From Chitinophagaceae bacterium (GTDB lineage: Bacteria; Bacteroidota; Bacteroidia; Chitinophagales; Chitinophagaceae): a stretch of 64,000 bases of DNA. A model generated the notes under the pieces. The model saw only the letters and a list, made by a program, of their open reading frames with translations, made no database searches and had not been told where the DNA came from. Shown in pieces: positions 61,755-64,000 of the stretch. How positions within the stretch are numbered: the first letter of the stretch is position 1; every line of letters starts with the position of its first letter. Where the stretch lies: NCBI GenBank assembly GCA_014379965.1, contig JACMKU010000211.1:16658-80657 (forward strand). Reading direction: 5' to 3'. The position numbers were made by a program, and so were the translations under genes.

Positions 61755-61917
61755 GCCAATAGGCAATAGGCAATGGCCAATAGGCAAGTTTAAACCGAAC
61801 TTACCTATTGGCCATTTGCAATTACCTTTAGGTATTTGCCTATTGCCTATTGCCTATTGCCTATTGCCTATTGCCTATTGCCTATTGCCTATTGCCTATT
61901 GCCTATTGCCTATTGCA
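61755..61917. repeat. Inverted repeat of GCCTATT heptads with an 11-copy array
   Basis: The left arm (61755-61787, words caatagg and caatggc) starts right after the cyclase stop codon. The right side (about 61836-61917) is an almost perfect tandem of about eleven gcctatt heptads. The spacer is 48 bp. It is the purest and longest heptamer run in the window and includes the TAG of the secreted RidA gene (61910-61912). Confidence 0.96.
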
Positions 61918-62347
61918 GCTTCGGCAACATCGCCACCACCTCTATCTCCAACTTTGCATCGGCCATATACAACCTGCTTATCTGCACCCATGTAGCCGCG
62001 GGAAAATCTCCTTTATAAAATGCCTTTCTCACGGAGTTGAATTGTTTCATCGCTTCAATATCGGTTGTGTACAGATTCTCTTTTACCACATTCTGAAACG
62101 TGGCGCCGTAATGGGCCAGTGTTCTTTGCAATGCTTCATACACCCGCTTGATGCCTTCGGGACTCACGTCTCTAGCCACCGTACCGGAGATAAATATCAT
62201 GTTGTCCACCTTGACCGCCTGCGCATATCCTGCAGCAGTGTCCTGGTCGCCGCGTCCCCAGTTAAATTTCTCCTTGCGAATCGTATTGTCTTGAGCTGAT
62301 GAATTGAGGCTGAAAGTGGCAATTAGGAAAAAAAGTAGTGTTCTCAT
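61910..62347 (-). CDS. Secreted RidA-family protein
   Basis: This 145-residue protein has a signal peptide ([16 protein letters not shown]) and a YjgF/RidA domain ([53 protein letters not shown]). The arginine of the classic IxARxxxxV block is replaced: the segment reads FPAATWVQI, so the carboxylate-binding arginine of true RidA is missing. It is exported, unlike the cytosolic RidA at 12418, so it likely does something else. Its stop codon is made by the heptad repeat. Confidence 0.88.
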   Translation of the reverse strand: MRTLLFFLIATFSLNSSAQDNTIRKEKFNWGRGDQDTAAGYAQAVKVDNMIFISGTVARDVSPEGIKRVYEALQRTLAHYGATFQNVVKENLYTTDIEAMKQFNSVRKAFYKGDFPAATWVQISRLYMADAKLEIEVVAMLPKLQ

Positions 62348-62355
62348 AAAAGTTG

Positions 62356-62474
62356 GAGAGTTTGAAAGTTTAAGGGTTTAATAGTTTGAAAGTTCTGAAA
62401 TTCAATTATCCCTAACGTAATGCACATTGGCATTAAGGAAACTCTTAAACTTTTAAACCTTTAAACTATTAACC
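62356..62474. repeat. Inverted repeat of GTTTAAGG/GTTTGAAA words (copy 2)
   Basis: The left arm (62356-62395) pairs with the right arm (62436-62474) with mismatches and a 40-bp spacer. The word is close to that at 46655. It fills the gap between the secreted RidA and korA genes. Confidence 0.9.
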
Positions 62475-62485
62475 AATAGTTGCCT

Positions 62486-64000
62486 CTAGACATACTTTGA
62501 AAACTCCTCAACCAACTCCTGCTTCGTCATTGGTATGCCCATGATCTTGTTGTAGCCTTTCGCATCCACGAAATAGACGTCCCTGATTATCTTGATGAGT
62601 TGACCATTATTGATCTCTGGTATGATAACCTTCTCATAGTTGCGCATCAGGTCGCCGAGATTCTTTGGGAACGGACGAAGATGTCGCAGGTGTGCATGCG
62701 CAACCTGGTGGCCATCGCGTAACAATTCTGTAACTGCAGATTTTATGGCGCCGTAGGTTGAGCCCCATCCTATCACCAATAACTTTCCTTTGTCGGGTCC
62801 GTTATCGATTTTCTGTTCCGGTATATATTCGGCTATCTTATCAATCTTCTCCTGCCTGATCTTTACCATTAATTGGTGGTTCTCTGGATCATAGCTGATA
62901 TTACCTGTAATGTTTTGTTTCTCCAGTCCCCCTATTCGATGCTCGAGCCCGGGCGTACCGGGAAGCGCCCATGGCCGCGCCAGTTTCTCGTCGCGCAGGT
63001 AAGGTTGTAGTTTTTCTTCACCATGGCCAAGTTCCGTCTTGAACTTTACATGTATGGCCGGCAGCTCCTCCGACTTTGGAAACTTCCACGGCTCGGCTCC
63101 ATTGGCTATGTATCCATCGCTGAGGAAAATTACAGGAGTCATATGATGTACGGAAATCTTCACTGCCTCATATATCGCCTCGAAACAATCCGCCGGTGTA
63201 GACGCGGAGATGACGGGCATTGGGCATTCACCATTCCTGCCATAATAAGCTTGGAGCAGGTCACTCTGTTCTGTCTTGGTAGGCAGTCCGGTTGAAGGAC
63301 CGCCACGCTGCACGTCGATGATCAGTAGTGGAATCTCCAGCATAACGGCAAGACCCATCGCCTCTGCCTTCAGTGCCATGCCGGGTCCGGATGTAGTAGT
63401 CACAGCCAGAGACCCTCCATAGGAAGCGCCAATCGCGGATGTGATCGCGGCGATTTCATCCTCCGCCTGGAAGGTTTTTATTCCAAAATTCTTATGTCGT
63501 GCTAATTCGTGTAAAATATCCGAGGCGGGGGTGATGGGATATGAACCAAGAAACAAGGGCAACCCACTTTTCTGTGAGGCTGCAATCAGGCCGTATGATA
63601 GTGCCTGGTTACCCATCACAGAACGATATGTACCGGCATTCATTTTTGCCTTTTCTACCCTATACGTCGTGACGAAAGTCTCGGTTGTATCTCCGTAGTT
63701 GTATCCAGCCTGCAATACTTTCACGTTGCTATCGAAGATGTCCTGCTTCTTGCCAAATTTTTCACGGAGGAAATTGAGTGTATTATCCATTTCCCGTCCA
63801 TACATCCAATAGAGGAAGCCAAGGACAAACATGTTCTTCGCCCTATCCTTTTCCTTCATACCCATTGTAAAATCCTTTAGCGCCTCCCTGGTCATCTTCG
63901 TCACGTCCATCTTGATGACTTCATAATTCTCAAGGCTGCCGTTTTCTATTGGATTTTCTCCGTCAGGGTAATTGGCCAGCCGGAGGTTCTTGGAGTCAAA
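62486..64000 (-). CDS. korA: 2-oxoacid:acceptor oxidoreductase alpha subunit KorA (cut by window edge)
   Basis: The frame is open to the right edge, so the CDS is 5'-incomplete; 504 residues are present. Internal ATGs, such as the one at 63910, fall mid-domain (the sequence reads EVIKMDVTKMTREALKDF) and are not the start. The first part seen is the end of the gamma domain; the alpha domain follows with FLGSYPITPASDILHELARH, AEDEIAAITSAIGASYGG, VTTTSGPGMALKAEAMGLAV and IDVQRGGPSTGLPTKTEQSD. It is the KorA type with fused gamma-alpha halves, which decarboxylates 2-oxoglutarate or a similar acid with CoA and ferredoxin. The partner KorB is not in view. Confidence 0.93.
   Translation of the reverse strand, partial: FDSKNLRLANYPDGENPIENGSLENYEVIKMDVTKMTREALKDFTMGMKEKDRAKNMFVLGFLYWMYGREMDNTLNFLREKFGKKQDIFDSNVKVLQAGYNYGDTTETFVTTYRVEKAKMNAGTYRSVMGNQALSYGLIAASQKSGLPLFLGSYPITPASDILHELARHKNFGIKTFQAEDEIAAITSAIGASYGGSLAVTTTSGPGMALKAEAMGLAVMLEIPLLIIDVQRGGPSTGLPTKTEQSDLLQAYYGRNGECPMPVISASTPADCFEAIYEAVKISVHHMTPVIFLSDGYIANGAEPWKFPKSEELPAIHVKFKTELGHGEEKLQPYLRDEKLARPWALPGTPGLEHRIGGLEKQNITGNISYDPENHQLMVKIRQEKIDKIAEYIPEQKIDNGPDKGKLLVIGWGSTYGAIKSAVTELLRDGHQVAHAHLRHLRPFPKNLGDLMRNYEKVIIPEINNGQLIKIIRDVYFVDAKGYNKIMGIPMTKQELVEEFSKYV

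Noticed and set aside
61836..62299. Open frames encoding repeated PIAYCLL over the GCCTATT array
   Set aside because: They arise because 21 bp (three heptads) make seven codons. They lie in the repeat and then run antisense through the secreted RidA gene.

Overview
The window looks like chromosomal DNA of a Bacteroidota bacterium, most likely of the Chitinophagaceae or a close relative. The signs are several upstream TAnnTTTG boxes (the Bacteroidota -7 element), weak Shine-Dalgarno sequences, a secreted protease with a type IX secretion (T9SS) C-terminal domain, the gliding ABC protein GldA, BatB/BatC proteins, the long three-domain form of IspG and many small lipoproteins. No rRNA, tRNA, phage, transposase or CRISPR array was seen. 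The gene at each end is cut by the window: an IcmF-type mutase at the left and a 2-oxoacid oxidoreductase alpha subunit at the right.

Layout. 1-6 kb: IcmF, a STELLO-type glycosyltransferase pair, then a cell-wall sugar salvage pair (an AmgK-like kinase fused to a RapZ C-terminal domain, and a MurU-like nucleotidyltransferase). 6-16 kb: M1 peptidase, metallophosphoesterase, T9SS protease, RidA, an orphan 3-hydroxyacyl-CoA dehydrogenase C-domain, TsaB, an ArsR-type regulator and an MBL-rhodanese sulfur enzyme. 16-26 kb (mostly minus strand): two LpxL-like acyltransferases with NadB, YhhN, IspG, BatC/BatB, a class D beta-lactamase and two lipoproteins, one of only 42 residues. 26-37 kb: Kbl, an ECF sigma/anti-sigma/outer-membrane locus, an L,D-transpeptidase, a hydrolase, acetyl-CoA synthetase and an MFS carrier. 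37-45.4 kb: an inorganic-carbon cluster (DabB, DabA, SulP, beta-carbonic anhydrase, a small secreted protein) with a second, divergent carbonic anhydrase. 45-54.5 kb: GH130 lipoprotein, GldA, enolase, DivIC-like protein, endonuclease III, a barrel protein and a large GAF protein. 54.7-61.8 kb: a tight four-gene plus-strand run ending in an HD-PycTM membrane protein and a membrane-anchored class III nucleotide cyclase. 61.9-64 kb: secreted RidA and KorA.

Two things stand out. First, the HD-PycTM/cyclase pair has the parts of a Pycsar-type cyclic-nucleotide signalling or defence module: a cyclase beside a transmembrane effector that also carries an HD phosphohydrolase domain. Second, about sixteen intergenic regions hold a peculiar repeat class. 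Short degenerate units (6-9 bp, most often 7 bp) form two inverted arms around a 5-90 bp spacer. Each element uses its own 'word', the arms match each other, they sit directly on gene 3' ends and often supply the stop codon, and neighbouring elements that flank one gene share a word. These are not CRISPR, IS or ordinary terminators. Conventional terminators are also present and look different.

All calls come from reading the sequence by eye. No database search, structure prediction or alignment was run.
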